Assembly: GCF_039939195.1 (NCBI RefSeq)
Contig: NZ_JBDUUH010000009.1
Span: 185,978 to 249,977 of the forward strand
Reading direction: 5' to 3'
Length of the DNA: 64,000 nucleotides
Origin: Foliimonas ilicis
Lineage (GTDB): Bacteria; Pseudomonadota; Alphaproteobacteria; Rhizobiales; Rhizobiaceae
Shown: in pieces, positions 27,267-36,605 of the stretch
Layout of the letters: each line of letters starts with the position of its first letter
Position numbering within the stretch: position 1 is the first letter of the stretch
The notes under the pieces: generated by a model
What the model was told of the DNA's origin: nothing
The model's input: the letters and a program-made list of their open reading frames with translations, nothing else
Database searches by the model: none
Program-made: the position numbers and the translations under genes

Positions 27267-28210
27267 TGGGACGTCGCGGTAAGAAAAAAGGCCGTCCAAT
27301 TTCCGGTTGGGTGGTTCTGGACAAGCCTGTCGGCATGGGTTCGACCGAGGCCGTGTCCAAGGTGAAGTGGCTGTTTCAGGCCGACAAGGCCGGTCATGCA
27401 GGCACGCTCGATCCCTTGGCGTCGGGCATGTTGCCGATTGCCCTTGGCGAGGCGACCAAGACCGTGCCTTACGTCATGGATGGCGCGAAGATTTATCGTT
27501 TCACGGTTGCGTGGGGGCAGGAACGTTCGACGGACGATCTCGAAGGCCCGGTGACAAAAACCTCCGAAAAGCGCCCGAGCGAAGCCGAAATTCGCGCTCT
27601 CCTGCCGAAATATACCGGCGTGATCATGCAGGTTCCGCCGCAGTTTTCCGCGATCAAGATTGCCGGCGAACGGGCCTATGATCTGGCGCGCGAAGGCGAG
27701 ACGGTGGATATTCCGGCCCGCGAAATCGAAATAGGCAGCCTCGAATTGGTCGAAATGACGGCAGAAGGCCATTCGATCTTCGAAATCGAATGCGGCAAAG
27801 GCACATATGTCCGCTCGCTGGCGCGCGATATGGGTCGCGATCTGGAATGCTTCGGCCATATTGCCGATTTGCGCCGTGTCGAGGTCGAACCCTTCACACC
27901 GGAAGATTTCGTCACCATCGCCATGCTCGAGGCCGTACAGCCTCCGCGCGATGCCGAAGGCGGCAGCGAGCTTTACGCAGCCATGGATGCACTGCTCGTC
28001 GATACGTCGGCAGCGCTCGATTGCTTGCCGCAAGTGGCGCTGACGGACGATGCGGCGGCAAAGATCAGGCTCGGAAATCCGGTCATCATACGTGGCCGGG
28101 ATGCACCATTGGAAGCCGACGAAGCATGCGCCACGGCACGCGGCAAGCTCGTGGCGATTGGTGCGATCGAGGCAGGCATGTTCAAGCCAAGACGCGTTTT
28201 CGCGGGGTAA
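27266..28210 (+). CDS. truB: tRNA pseudouridine(55) synthase TruB
   Basis: A 314-residue TruB. It has the family motif WVVLDKPVGMGST, the catalytic Asp49 in HAGTLDPLASG and the later RSLARDMG motif. TruB makes pseudouridine 55 in the T-loop of tRNAs and acts as a tRNA chaperone. It starts with GTG 27266, overlapping the last base of rbfA, so the two are coupled. In many genomes rpsO comes next; here a corA-type gene intervenes. Confidence 0.95.
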   Translation: MGRRGKKKGRPISGWVVLDKPVGMGSTEAVSKVKWLFQADKAGHAGTLDPLASGMLPIALGEATKTVPYVMDGAKIYRFTVAWGQERSTDDLEGPVTKTSEKRPSEAEIRALLPKYTGVIMQVPPQFSAIKIAGERAYDLAREGETVDIPAREIEIGSLELVEMTAEGHSIFEIECGKGTYVRSLARDMGRDLECFGHIADLRRVEVEPFTPEDFVTIAMLEAVQPPRDAEGGSELYAAMDALLVDTSAALDCLPQVALTDDAAAKIRLGNPVIIRGRDAPLEADEACATARGKLVAIGAIEAGMFKPRRVFAG

Positions 28211-28247
28211 ATCCGCGCGCTGACTGGCATTTTATGGGGGGCCGGGG

Positions 28248-29333
28248 ATGAAGGCTGACGGTGAGATGAAGCGCAGACACGCCAAACGCTCACCTGTCGG
28301 CGCGTCGCCCGGCACGCTTCTGGCTGATCCGCACGCCCTGCCTTCCACACTCAACCTCACGCTGATCTCGCCGGAAAAATGCGAGTTCATCGACGGAGCC
28401 ACCCTCAAGGATGTGAAGAAACATCAGGGGCATTGGCCTGTCATATGGCTGGATTGCGTCGGCCTGCAAAGCGTCGATCTGATTGCCGAGATCGGCGAAC
28501 TGTTCAAGCTTCACCCCTTGGCTCTGGAAGATACGGTCAATACCGGCCAGCGCCCGAAGGTGGATTTCTTCGAAAACCATGCTTTCGTCGTTTTAAGCAT
28601 GATCGACGACATGAAATTGAGCCGGTATGAGCAGATTTCCGTGTTTTTCGGCGAGAACTTCGTCGTGTCTTTTCAGGAGCGGCCGGGCGATCCGTTCGAT
28701 CCCGTCAGAAAGCGTATCAAATCGTCGTCTCCCAACCGCTTGCGCTCACGCAAGGCCGATTATCTCGCCTATGCGCTGATCGACTCTGTCGTCGACAGCT
28801 ACTTCCCGGTGCTTGAAGGGGCAGGCGACAAGATAGACCATACGGAAGATGATATGGTCCGCTCGGTCAGAAAGGAGCAGGTACGGCAATTGCACGAACT
28901 GCGCCGCGGCATGAGCGTGCTGAAGCGGGCCTTATGGCCGCTGCGCGATGCAGTTGCCGGTTTGATACGCGCTGAAACGCCAATACTCGGCGCCGAAACC
29001 AGAGTTTATCTGAACGATACACAGGATCATCTCATCAGGCTGATCGAGATCGTGGAAACGCATCGCGACATGCTGACCAGCCTGATTGACATGCATATTT
29101 CGCTCTCGCAGGCCCGCATAAACGAGATCATCCGGTTCCTGACGATCATGTCGTCGATATTCATTCCGCTGACCTTTCTGGCTGGCATATGGGGCATGAA
29201 TTTCGATCCTGTCGCCTCGCCATGGAACATGCCGGAACTGCTTTCCTACTACGGCTATCCGATTGCGCTGGGTTCAATGGTGCTGGTGGCTGTTGGTTTG
29301 ATCATCTTCTTTCGTTGGAAGAAATGGTTGTAA
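28248..29333 (+). CDS. CorA-family magnesium/metal transporter
   Basis: A 361-residue CorA-type protein. It has a large cytoplasmic N-terminal domain, a long helical segment (about 185-295) and two C-terminal membrane helices (about 299-318 and 333-354). The channel signature is GMN, within IWGMNFDPVASPWNMPEL; the extra residues between GMN and MPEL are common in alphaproteobacterial members. It should move Mg2+ or another divalent cation across the inner membrane. ATG 28248 follows a GGGG-rich region. It sits between truB and rpsO, breaking the usual pair, and is followed by a weak hairpin near 29340. Confidence 0.88.
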   Translation: MKADGEMKRRHAKRSPVGASPGTLLADPHALPSTLNLTLISPEKCEFIDGATLKDVKKHQGHWPVIWLDCVGLQSVDLIAEIGELFKLHPLALEDTVNTGQRPKVDFFENHAFVVLSMIDDMKLSRYEQISVFFGENFVVSFQERPGDPFDPVRKRIKSSSPNRLRSRKADYLAYALIDSVVDSYFPVLEGAGDKIDHTEDDMVRSVRKEQVRQLHELRRGMSVLKRALWPLRDAVAGLIRAETPILGAETRVYLNDTQDHLIRLIEIVETHRDMLTSLIDMHISLSQARINEIIRFLTIMSSIFIPLTFLAGIWGMNFDPVASPWNMPELLSYYGYPIALGSMVLVAVGLIIFFRWKKWL

Positions 29334-29501
29334 CTGCGGAGGCGCCGGTTTCGGCGTCCCGTTAATATCTCTGGTGTTTTCGTACGTTTTGCACTATATG
29401 CGCCCCAACATCGCGCTTTTAGCGCCATGTGCAGTGGCCCTTGCTGGACGACATCCCGGCTCTGGGCGTCCCGTTTCCTCAAAATTGAAAGGAAAAACAC
29501 G

Positions 29502-29771
29502 ATGTCGATTACTGCCGAACGCAAAAAGGAATTGCTCAACGAATTCGCCACCGTCAAGAACGACACCGGTTCGCCGGAAGTTCAGGTTGCAATTCTGTCA
29601 GAGCGGATCAAGAACCTGACCGAACATTTCAAGGACCACAAAAAGGATAACCATTCCCGCCGTGGTCTTCTTGCTCTGGTTTCGCAGCGCCGTAGCCTCC
29701 TTGATTATCTCAAGGGTAAGGACGAGGCACGCTACCAGACGCTGATCGAAAAGCTCGGCCTGCGTCGTTAA
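29502..29771 (+). CDS. rpsO: 30S ribosomal protein S15
   Basis: An 89-residue S15 with the family core LLNEFATVKNDTGSPEVQ, HFKDHKKDNHSRRGLL and LLDYLKGKD. S15 binds the central domain of 16S rRNA early in 30S assembly. ATG 29502 follows AAAGGAAAAAC. In E. coli S15 represses its own translation, and rpsO is followed by pnp, as here. A terminator-like stem follows after 10 bases. Confidence 0.97.
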   Translation: MSITAERKKELLNEFATVKNDTGSPEVQVAILSERIKNLTEHFKDHKKDNHSRRGLLALVSQRRSLLDYLKGKDEARYQTLIEKLGLRR

Positions 29772-29781
29772 CGATCTGACC

Positions 29782-29807
29782 GGCGGGTTTTTGCAAAAAG
29801 ACCCGCC
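29782..29807 (+). terminator. rpsO terminator hairpin
   Basis: GGCGGGTTTTT and AAAAAGACCCGCC form a stem of about 12 pairs with one bulge, 11 bases after the rpsO stop. The T-run lies in the ascending arm and the A-run in the descending arm, so on this strand it is a strong hairpin but not a textbook terminator. Partial read-through into pnp is likely. Confidence 0.5.
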
Positions 29808-29990
29808 GATCGCTTATTTCGGGCCGCTCGAACAAGCGGCCTTCATGGTTCCGGAACATGCACAGGGCAACAACCGGAACCGCTCCGTGGATAGGTCATG
29901 GGGCAGGATTGCAGGATGCCTGGTGCGTCTTTTCGATGCGAAATTCCAGACCTCCCGTTGTCTTGCCCGTGGCTCGTCCCAAAGAGGCCG

Positions 29991-30030
29991 GGGAAAGTAA
30001 ACCGCGCACTATGGACGCGCGGGCTTTCCC
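29991..30030 (+). promoter_or_regulatory. long stem-loop in the pnp leader
   Basis: GGGAAAG (29991-29997) pairs with CTTTCCC (30024-30030), and CCGCGC (30002-30007) with GCGCGG (30017-30022), ending six bases before the ribosome-binding site of pnp. E. coli PNPase controls its own mRNA through a leader stem-loop cut by RNase III. This stem has the right place and shape for the same control. Further upstream, 29822-29841 also forms a 7-bp hairpin (GGCCGCT with AGCGGCC). Confidence 0.5.
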
Positions 30031-30048
30031 GTATTTGAAGGACAAGAT

Positions 30049-32193
30049 ATGTTCAATCATCACAAAGTCGAAATCGAATGGGCCGGTCGTCCGCTCATTC
30101 TGGAAACCGGCAAGATCGCTCGTCAGGCTGATGGCGCGGTGCTCGCGACCTACGGCGAAACCGTCGTTCTCGCCACCGTCGTTTCGGCGAAAGAGCCGAA
30201 GCCGGGCTTCGACTTCTTCCCGCTTACCGTGAACTATCAGGAAAAGACCTACGCTGCGGGCAAGATCCCCGGCGGTTATTTCAAGCGTGAAGGCCGCCCG
30301 AGCGAGAAGGAAACCCTGGTTTCGCGTCTCATCGACCGCCCGATCCGCCCGCTCTTCGCAGCCGGCTACAAGAACGACACGCAGGTCGTCATCACCGTCG
30401 TCCAGCACGACCTTGAAAACGATCCGGACATTCTGTCGATTGTTGCGACCTCCGCAGCACTGACGCTTTCCGGCGTGCCTTTCATGGGCCCGATCGGCGG
30501 CGCGCGCGTCGGCTACATCAATGGCGAATACGTCCTGAACCCGCATATCGATGAGATGCAGGAGTCCAAGCTCGATCTCGTCGTTGCAGGCACGAACGAC
30601 GCCGTTCTCATGGTCGAGTCCGAAGCCAAGGAACTTTCCGAAGACATCATGCTCGGCGCCGTCATGTTCGGCCACAAGGGCTTCCAGCCGGTCATCGACG
30701 CTGTCATCCAGCTCGCAGAACTCGCCGCCAAGGAACCCCGCGCTCACAACCCGGTCGATCTCTCCGCGCTCGAAGGCGAAATGCTGAAGATCGTCGAGAA
30801 CGAACTTCGCGACGCTTACAAGATCACCGACAAGCAGGCACGCTACGTCGCCGTCGACGCCGTCAAGGCCAAGGTCAAGGCAGCGTTTGCAGCCGAAGGC
30901 GACGAAGCTCCAAAGTGGTCTTCCGAGCAGGTTGGCACCGTGTTCAAGGAACTTCAGGCGAAGATCGTTCGCTGGAACATCCTCGACACCGGTTCACGCA
31001 TCGATGGCCGCGATCTCTCGACGGTCCGCAAGATCGTTTCGGAAGTCGGCCTTCTGCCGCGCACCCACGGCTCGGCGCTCTTCACGCGCGGCGAGACGCA
31101 GGCAATCGTCGTTGCCACGCTCGGCACCGGAGAGGACGAGCAGTATGTCGACAGCCTGACCGGCATGTACAAGGAGAAGTTCCTCCTTCACTACAACTTC
31201 CCTCCCTATTCGGTTGGTGAAACCGGCCGTATGGGTTCGCCCGGCCGTCGCGAAATCGGCCACGGCAAGCTCGCGTGGCGCGCTATCCGTCCGATGCTGC
31301 CTGCTGCCGAGCAGTTCCCCTACACGCTGCGCGTCGTTTCCGAGATCACGGAATCCAACGGTTCCTCGTCGATGGCAACCGTCTGCGGCACCTCGCTTGC
31401 TCTGATGGATGCCGGCGTTCCGCTGACCAAGTCCGTTGCCGGTATCGCAATGGGCCTCATCAAGGAAGGCGAGCGTTTCGCAGTTCTTTCCGACATCCTC
31501 GGCGACGAAGATCACCTCGGCGACATGGACTTCAAAGTGGCCGGCACTGATGGTGGCATCACCGCCCTGCAGATGGACATCAAGATCGACGGCATCACCG
31601 AAGAGATCATGAAGGTCGCTCTCGGTCAGGCCAAGGACGGACGTCTGCACATCCTCGGCGAAATGGCCAATGCCATCACCGAAGGCCGCTCCGAGCTGGG
31701 CGAATTTGCTCCGCGCATCGAAGTCATGCAGATCCCGACCGACAAGATCCGTGAAGTCATCGGTTCCGGCGGCAAGGTCATCCGCGAAATCGTCGAAAAG
31801 ACCGGCGCGAAGATCAACATCGAAGACGACGGCACGGTGAAAATCGCTTCGTCGAACGCGAAAGAGATCGAAGCTGCCAAGAAGTGGATCCACACCATCG
31901 TTGCAGAGCCGGAAGTCGGCGAAATCTACGAAGGCACGGTCGTCAAGACCGCCGATTTCGGCGCGTTCGTGAACTTCTTCGGCCCGCGCGACGGCCTCGT
32001 CCACATCTCGCAGCTCGCAAACGACCGCGTCGCGAAGACCTCGGACGTCGTTAAGGAAGGCCAGAAGGTCTGGGTCAAGCTGATGGGCTTCGACGAGCGC
32101 GGCAAGGTCCGTCTCTCGATGAAGGTCGTCGATCAGGAAACCGGCAAGGAAATCGTCCGCGAGAAAAAGGACGACGAAGAAAACGCCGCCTGA
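30049..32193 (+). CDS. pnp: polyribonucleotide nucleotidyltransferase (PNPase)
   Basis: A 714-residue PNPase. It has two RNase PH domains separated by a helical linker, then a KH domain (about 555-615, IREVIGSGGKVIREI) and an S1 domain (about 620-690, YEGTVVKTADFGAFVNF). It degrades RNA 3' to 5' using phosphate and is a core part of RNA decay. ATG 30049 follows GAAGGACAAG. Its leader carries a long stem-loop and its 3' end a clear intrinsic terminator. Confidence 0.97.
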   Translation: MFNHHKVEIEWAGRPLILETGKIARQADGAVLATYGETVVLATVVSAKEPKPGFDFFPLTVNYQEKTYAAGKIPGGYFKREGRPSEKETLVSRLIDRPIRPLFAAGYKNDTQVVITVVQHDLENDPDILSIVATSAALTLSGVPFMGPIGGARVGYINGEYVLNPHIDEMQESKLDLVVAGTNDAVLMVESEAKELSEDIMLGAVMFGHKGFQPVIDAVIQLAELAAKEPRAHNPVDLSALEGEMLKIVENELRDAYKITDKQARYVAVDAVKAKVKAAFAAEGDEAPKWSSEQVGTVFKELQAKIVRWNILDTGSRIDGRDLSTVRKIVSEVGLLPRTHGSALFTRGETQAIVVATLGTGEDEQYVDSLTGMYKEKFLLHYNFPPYSVGETGRMGSPGRREIGHGKLAWRAIRPMLPAAEQFPYTLRVVSEITESNGSSSMATVCGTSLALMDAGVPLTKSVAGIAMGLIKEGERFAVLSDILGDEDHLGDMDFKVAGTDGGITALQMDIKIDGITEEIMKVALGQAKDGRLHILGEMANAITEGRSELGEFAPRIEVMQIPTDKIREVIGSGGKVIREIVEKTGAKINIEDDGTVKIASSNAKEIEAAKKWIHTIVAEPEVGEIYEGTVVKTADFGAFVNFFGPRDGLVHISQLANDRVAKTSDVVKEGQKVWVKLMGFDERGKVRLSMKVVDQETGKEIVREKKDDEENAA

Positions 32194-32215
32194 TTTTGGC
32201 TAGTTGAATTGAAAG

Positions 32216-32245
32216 CGGGCGCACCGAAAGGCTGCGCCCGTTTTT
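32216..32245 (+). terminator. intrinsic terminator after pnp
   Basis: CGGGCGCA (32216-32223) pairs with TGCGCCCG (32233-32240), with an inner CCGAAAGG extension, followed directly by TTTTTGTTTG. This is a textbook terminator closing the translation operon. Confidence 0.9.
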
Positions 32246-32290
32246 GTTTGTTTTGTAGCACCACCCTCTGAATTTCGGATCAATTAATTA

Positions 32291-33307
32291 ATGTCACGAG
32301 AAGCCCTGAAAACCCTTTTCTACCCCTTCGAGACCGACACGCTGTCTGCACCCGAAAAGGGCACCCGCGTATTGTTTCTTGGTGCCGAGCCCGGCTTTCG
32401 ATTTCCCGAGGGCTTTGATGGGACGGTTTCGATGGTGCAGGGGTTCCGGTCATCATTTATTGGGCTGCAATCGGCAGGTCATGACGTAAAGCCGCGCGCC
32501 GAGGGCGAGGGCTATGATTCCGCCCTGGTGCTCTGCGGCCGTCACCGCGGCCAGAACGAACTGCGCGTCGCAGAAGCGCTGGAGCGCGTCAGCGTTGGTG
32601 GATTGATCGTCGTTGCCGGATCGAAAGATGACGGCATCGCCAGCCTGAAGAAGCGCGTTGCAAGCCTGATCGAGATCGAAGACCAGCTACCGAAATATCA
32701 CGGCGTCGCCTTCTGGTTCCGCCGCCCGGCCGACGCTGCAGCAATTCCCGCTCTCAAAGAGGGCAATGACGACGCCATTGTCGAAGGCGAATATCTCACC
32801 AAGCCTGGAATGTTTTCGCACGACAAGATCGACACTGCGTCGCGCATGCTGGTCGAGAGCCTGCCTTTGGATGTGAAGGGCGCTGTGGCGGATTTCTGCT
32901 CAGGCTGGGGCTATCTTGCCAGGGAAGCCGCCGCGCGCTGGAGCAAGATAAATACGCTCGATCTTTATGAGGCTGATTACGAAGCCGTCGAGGCATCGCG
33001 CCGAAATCTCGAAAACCTCAAAACACCGGCGCCGAATTTCCATTGGTTCGACCTGATTTCGGAGAAACCGGCCAAAAAATACGACGTAATTCTCATGAAT
33101 CCGCCCTTCCATCAGGGCAGGGCGGCAGAGCCGGATATCGGACAGGCGATGATCGGAGCGGCGTCTGCGGCGCTGAAGCCCGGCGGCAGGCTTTTCATGG
33201 TCGCCAATCGCAGGTTGCCTTACGAGCGGGTTCTGGCAGGTGTGTTTTCAAGCCATGCCGAGATTGCCGGCAATGGCGCGTTCAAGGTGTTTGCTGCAAA
33301 GAAGTAG
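32291..33307 (+). CDS. rsmC: class I SAM-dependent methyltransferase, RsmC-like
   Basis: A 338-residue protein with the two-part layout of RsmC: an inactive N-terminal domain and a C-terminal Rossmann methyltransferase. The SAM motif is VADFCSGWGYLAREAA and the catalytic motif is MNPPFHQG, the NPPF signature of base-amino methylation. RsmC makes m2G1207 of 16S rRNA. No clear ribosome-binding site precedes ATG 32291, where the sequence is AATTAATTA. The gene is convergent with fabI. Identity with RsmC rather than RlmG rests on length and the NPPFHQG form. Confidence 0.82.
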   Translation: MSREALKTLFYPFETDTLSAPEKGTRVLFLGAEPGFRFPEGFDGTVSMVQGFRSSFIGLQSAGHDVKPRAEGEGYDSALVLCGRHRGQNELRVAEALERVSVGGLIVVAGSKDDGIASLKKRVASLIEIEDQLPKYHGVAFWFRRPADAAAIPALKEGNDDAIVEGEYLTKPGMFSHDKIDTASRMLVESLPLDVKGAVADFCSGWGYLAREAAARWSKINTLDLYEADYEAVEASRRNLENLKTPAPNFHWFDLISEKPAKKYDVILMNPPFHQGRAAEPDIGQAMIGAASAALKPGGRLFMVANRRLPYERVLAGVFSSHAEIAGNGAFKVFAAKK

Positions 33308-33354
33308 GTGGTGGGGAGCTCTCGAAGGACGCACCCCAACCTCAGAAACAAACC

Positions 33355-34161
33355 CTACTCGCTATCCGTCTTCTTCAACTCATCCAGCGTCGGCATCGAT
33401 ACGATGTGATAACCGGAATCCACATAGTGGATTTCACCAGTCACGCCTGACGACAAATCCGACAGCAGATAAAGCGCCGAGCCGCCGACTTCATCGATGG
33501 TCACGGTGCGGCGCAGCGGGGAGTTGCGCTGCTGGTAGGAGAACATGTGCCGCGCATCGGAAATGCCGGCGCCCGCGAGCGTACGCACAGGGCCTGCGGA
33601 GATGCCGTTCACGCGAATGCCGCGCGGGCCGTAATCATTGGCGAGATAGCGCACGCTGGCTTCCAGGCCGGCCTTTGCAACGCCCATGACGTTGTAGTTC
33701 GGCATAACGCGCACAGAACCCGCATAGGTCAGCGTAATCATCGACCCGCCATTGTTCATCAACGCGGCGGCGTGGCGCGCAACTTCCGTGAAGGAGTAGC
33801 AGGAGATGACCATGGTGCGGACGAAATTGTCGCGCGTCGTGTCGGCGTAAAGCCCTTTGAGCTCGTTCTTGTCGGAGAAGCCGATGGCGTGGACGATGAA
33901 GTCCAGCCCGCCCCACTCATTGCCGAGCGTCTCGAAAACCGACGCGACGGAAGCGCTGTCTTCCACATCGCAAGGCAGTACGAGCTTTGCATCCACCTTG
34001 TCGGCCAGTGGCTTCACACGGCGGCCGAAGGCATCGCCCTGATAGGTGAAGGCGAGTTCCGCGCCCTGTTCGGAAAGGCGGCGCGCAATGCCCCATGCAA
34101 TGGAATGGTCGTTCGCGACGCCCATGACGAGGCCGCGTTTGCCCTGCATCAAACCTGACAT
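33355..34161 (-). CDS. fabI: enoyl-[acyl-carrier-protein] reductase (NADH) FabI
   Basis: A 268-residue short-chain dehydrogenase of the FabI type, starting MSGLMQGKRGLVMGVANDHS. The catalytic pair is Tyr156 and Lys163 (YNVMGVAK, Tyr-x6-Lys), the spacing typical of FabI. It performs the last reduction of fatty acid elongation and is the target of triclosan-type inhibitors. It is the last gene of fabA-fabB-fabI, starting 8 bases after the fabB stop. Confidence 0.95.
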   Translation of the reverse strand: MSGLMQGKRGLVMGVANDHSIAWGIARRLSEQGAELAFTYQGDAFGRRVKPLADKVDAKLVLPCDVEDSASVASVFETLGNEWGGLDFIVHAIGFSDKNELKGLYADTTRDNFVRTMVISCYSFTEVARHAAALMNNGGSMITLTYAGSVRVMPNYNVMGVAKAGLEASVRYLANDYGPRGIRVNGISAGPVRTLAGAGISDARHMFSYQQRNSPLRRTVTIDEVGGSALYLLSDLSSGVTGEIHYVDSGYHIVSMPTLDELKKTDSE

Positions 34162-34169
34162 TATGAACC

Positions 34170-35393
34170 TCAGCCGTTGTAGCGCTGGAAGACGAGCGTC
34201 GCATTCGTGCCGCCGAAACCGAACGAATTCGAAAGAACCGTGTCGATCTTGGCATTGTCGATGCGCTTGCGCACGATCGGCATGCCCTCGAATTCGGGAT
34301 CGAGTTCTTCGATATGCGCGCTTTCGCCGATGAAGCCGCCTTCCATCTGGAGGATCGAATAGATCGCTTCCTGAACGCCCGCCGCACCCAGCGAATGGCC
34401 TGTAAGCGATTTCGTCGAGGTGATGTTCGGCATCTTGTCTGCGAAAACTTCGCGGATCGCGCCCATTTCCTTCGAATCGCCGACCGGCGTCGATGTGCCA
34501 TGGGTGTTTATGTAATCGACCGAGCCTTCGACGGTCGAAAGCGCCTGTCGCATGCAGCGGATTGCGCCTTCACCAGACGGAGCGACCATGTCGTAACCGT
34601 CCGAGGTAGCGCCGTAGCCGACGAGTTCGCCGTAAATCTTTGCGCCGCGCGCCTTGGCATGCTCCAGCTCTTCAAGAACCAGAACGCCAGCACCGCCCGC
34701 AATGACGAAGCCGTCGCGGTTTACGTCGTAGGCACGCGAAGCGACTGTCGGGCGGTCATTGTATTTGGAAGACATGGCGCCCATCGCGTCGAACAAATTC
34801 GACATCGTCCAGTCGAGATCCTCATGGCCGCCAGCGAACATGATGTCCTGCTTGCCCCACTGGATCATTTCCGCAGCATTGCCGATGCAATGCGCAGAAG
34901 TCGAGCAGGCCGACGAGATCGAATAGTTCACGCCGTGAATCTTGAACCAGGTGGCGAGCGTGGCAGATGCCGTCGAGGACATCGCTTTCGGCACCGCGAA
35001 CGGTCCGATTCGCTTCGGGCTGTTGTTTTTCAGCGTGATTTCCGACGCTTCCACGATGGTTTTCGTCGATGGCCCGCCCGAACCCATGATGATGCCGGTG
35101 CGCTCATTGCCGGAAATGTCGGTCTCTTCCAGCCCTGAGTCGGCAATCGCCTGCTTCATGGCGACGTGGTTCCACATGCCGCCTTGCGAGAGGAAACGTG
35201 CGGCGCGGCGGTCGACAAGATCGCTCGGGTCGAGCGTTGGCGCTCCCCAAACCTGGCACTTGAAGCCGTGTTCCGCAAAATCCTCCGAGAAACTGATGCC
35301 CGAGCGGGCATCACGAAGGGACGCTTGCACCTCCTCGGCATTGTTGCCGATGGACGATACGATTCCGAGGCCAGTAACGACGACCCTTCTCAT
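34170..35393 (-). CDS. fabB: beta-ketoacyl-ACP synthase I FabB
   Basis: A 407-residue ketosynthase. The nucleophile is Cys163 in SSACSTSAHCIG, and the catalytic histidines lie in HGTSTPVGD and SLTGHSLGAAG. Together with FabA it makes FabB, the enzyme that elongates unsaturated intermediates, more likely than FabF. The gene starts 29 bases after the fabA stop and 8 bases before fabI, forming a compact unsaturated-fatty-acid operon. Confidence 0.95.
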   Translation of the reverse strand: MRRVVVTGLGIVSSIGNNAEEVQASLRDARSGISFSEDFAEHGFKCQVWGAPTLDPSDLVDRRAARFLSQGGMWNHVAMKQAIADSGLEETDISGNERTGIIMGSGGPSTKTIVEASEITLKNNSPKRIGPFAVPKAMSSTASATLATWFKIHGVNYSISSACSTSAHCIGNAAEMIQWGKQDIMFAGGHEDLDWTMSNLFDAMGAMSSKYNDRPTVASRAYDVNRDGFVIAGGAGVLVLEELEHAKARGAKIYGELVGYGATSDGYDMVAPSGEGAIRCMRQALSTVEGSVDYINTHGTSTPVGDSKEMGAIREVFADKMPNITSTKSLTGHSLGAAGVQEAIYSILQMEGGFIGESAHIEELDPEFEGMPIVRKRIDNAKIDTVLSNSFGFGGTNATLVFQRYNG

Positions 35394-35422
35394 CGTGAAT
35401 TCCTTTCAGATTGCACTTGCGG

Positions 35423-35938
35423 TCAGGCCGCTTCCTGCTTGGAAAGGCCGACCCGCAGGTCTGTCGCCCAATAGATAGTCTCGCCATCGGCCTTTAGCCA
35501 GCCATCGGCTGTGCCGAGCACGAGGCGTCCGCGCATCACGCGCTTGAAATCGATGCCGTATTCGACTTTTTTGACCTTGGGCGTGACCATTCCCTTGAAT
35601 TTCACTTCGCCGGTCGACAGCGCCATGCCCTTGCCGGGTTCGCCGAGCCAGCCGAGGAAGAAGCCGGTCAACTGCCACATGGCGTCGAGGCCGAGGCAGC
35701 CGGGCATGATCGGGTTGCCGATGAAATGGCATGGGAAGAACCAGAGGTCAGGCTTGATGTCCAGTTCGGCGCGCACGAAGCCCTTGCCGAATTCGCCGCC
35801 GGTTTCCGAAATTTCCGTGATTCGGTCGAACATCAGCATCGGAGGGGCGGGAAGCTGCGCGTTGCCTGCGCCGAAAAGCTCGCCGCGGCCGCAAGCCAGC
35901 AGATCCTCGTAATCGTAGCTGGATTTCTGTTCAGCCAT
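35423..35938 (-). CDS. fabA: 3-hydroxydecanoyl-ACP dehydratase/isomerase FabA
   Basis: A 171-residue hot-dog-fold enzyme. The catalytic pair is His71 in FFPCHFIGNPIMPGC and Asp85 in LGLDAMWQ, matching His70/Asp84 of E. coli FabA. It introduces the cis double bond into fatty acids. ATG 35938 is chosen because GGGAAGG precedes it; the frame runs further back without conservation. It is the first gene of the fab operon and is transcribed divergently from irr across 232 bases that hold both promoters. Confidence 0.95.
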   Translation of the reverse strand: MAEQKSSYDYEDLLACGRGELFGAGNAQLPAPPMLMFDRITEISETGGEFGKGFVRAELDIKPDLWFFPCHFIGNPIMPGCLGLDAMWQLTGFFLGWLGEPGKGMALSTGEVKFKGMVTPKVKKVEYGIDFKRVMRGRLVLGTADGWLKADGETIYWATDLRVGLSKQEAA

Positions 35939-36170
35939 AAAACCTTCCCCGTTGCCTTCGTGCCTGTAACCGGCACTCTCTGATCTTACTAACACAGTCT
36001 GTTTCGCGCCGGAAACCGCACTTGCGCTTAACCCGCTCGCCTTCCGGGGTCAATGTGCCCCTATTGATCGAAGGGCTGTGAGCGAATATATCTCTGGATT
36101 GAACGATTTTGTCGCAAAAGCATAGCGACGGCTTCCGCGGGCTCCACCGCGAAAGGATTTGGGCCGATAA

Positions 36171-36596
36171 ATGATTTCGACCTGTGACGAAAAGATGATC
36201 CCGGTAGACAAGCGTGTTCGCGACGCGGGGCTTAGGCCGACGCGTCAGCGTCTGGCGCTTGCCGACCTGCTGTTCGCCAAGGGGGATCGTCACCTGTCCG
36301 CCGAGGAACTGCACGAGGAAGCGCTTGCCGCCGGCGTGCCGGTGTCGCTGGCAACCGTCTACAATGCGCTGCACCAGTTCACCGAAGCCGGTCTGCTGCG
36401 CATTCTGGCCATCGAAGGTGCAAAAACCTATTTCGACACGAACACCTCCGATCACCATCACTTTTTCATCGAAGGTGAAAACACGGTATTCGACATTACG
36501 GATGGCGTGCAGGTTCTGAACCTGCCTGAGCCACCCGAGGGCATGGAAATCGCCAATGTCGATATCGTGGTGCGGCTGCGCCCGAAGCGCAGCTAA
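36171..36596 (+). CDS. irr: iron response regulator Irr (Fur family)
   Basis: A 141-residue Fur-family protein with a winged helix (about 20-85, LRPTRQRLALADLLF) and the histidine motif SDHHHFF used in heme sensing by Irr. Irr is stable in iron shortage and controls heme and iron genes in Rhizobiales; heme triggers its loss. No N-terminal GCPW-type heme motif is seen, as in several other rhizobial Irr proteins. The fabA-irr divergent pair is common in this group. A hairpin (36575-36593, GCTGCGC with GCGCAGC) sits at the gene end, where it converges with the SH3 gene. Confidence 0.9.
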   Translation: MISTCDEKMIPVDKRVRDAGLRPTRQRLALADLLFAKGDRHLSAEELHEEALAAGVPVSLATVYNALHQFTEAGLLRILAIEGAKTYFDTNTSDHHHFFIEGENTVFDITDGVQVLNLPEPPEGMEIANVDIVVRLRPKRS

Positions 36597-36605
36597 CCGG
36601 CCTTA

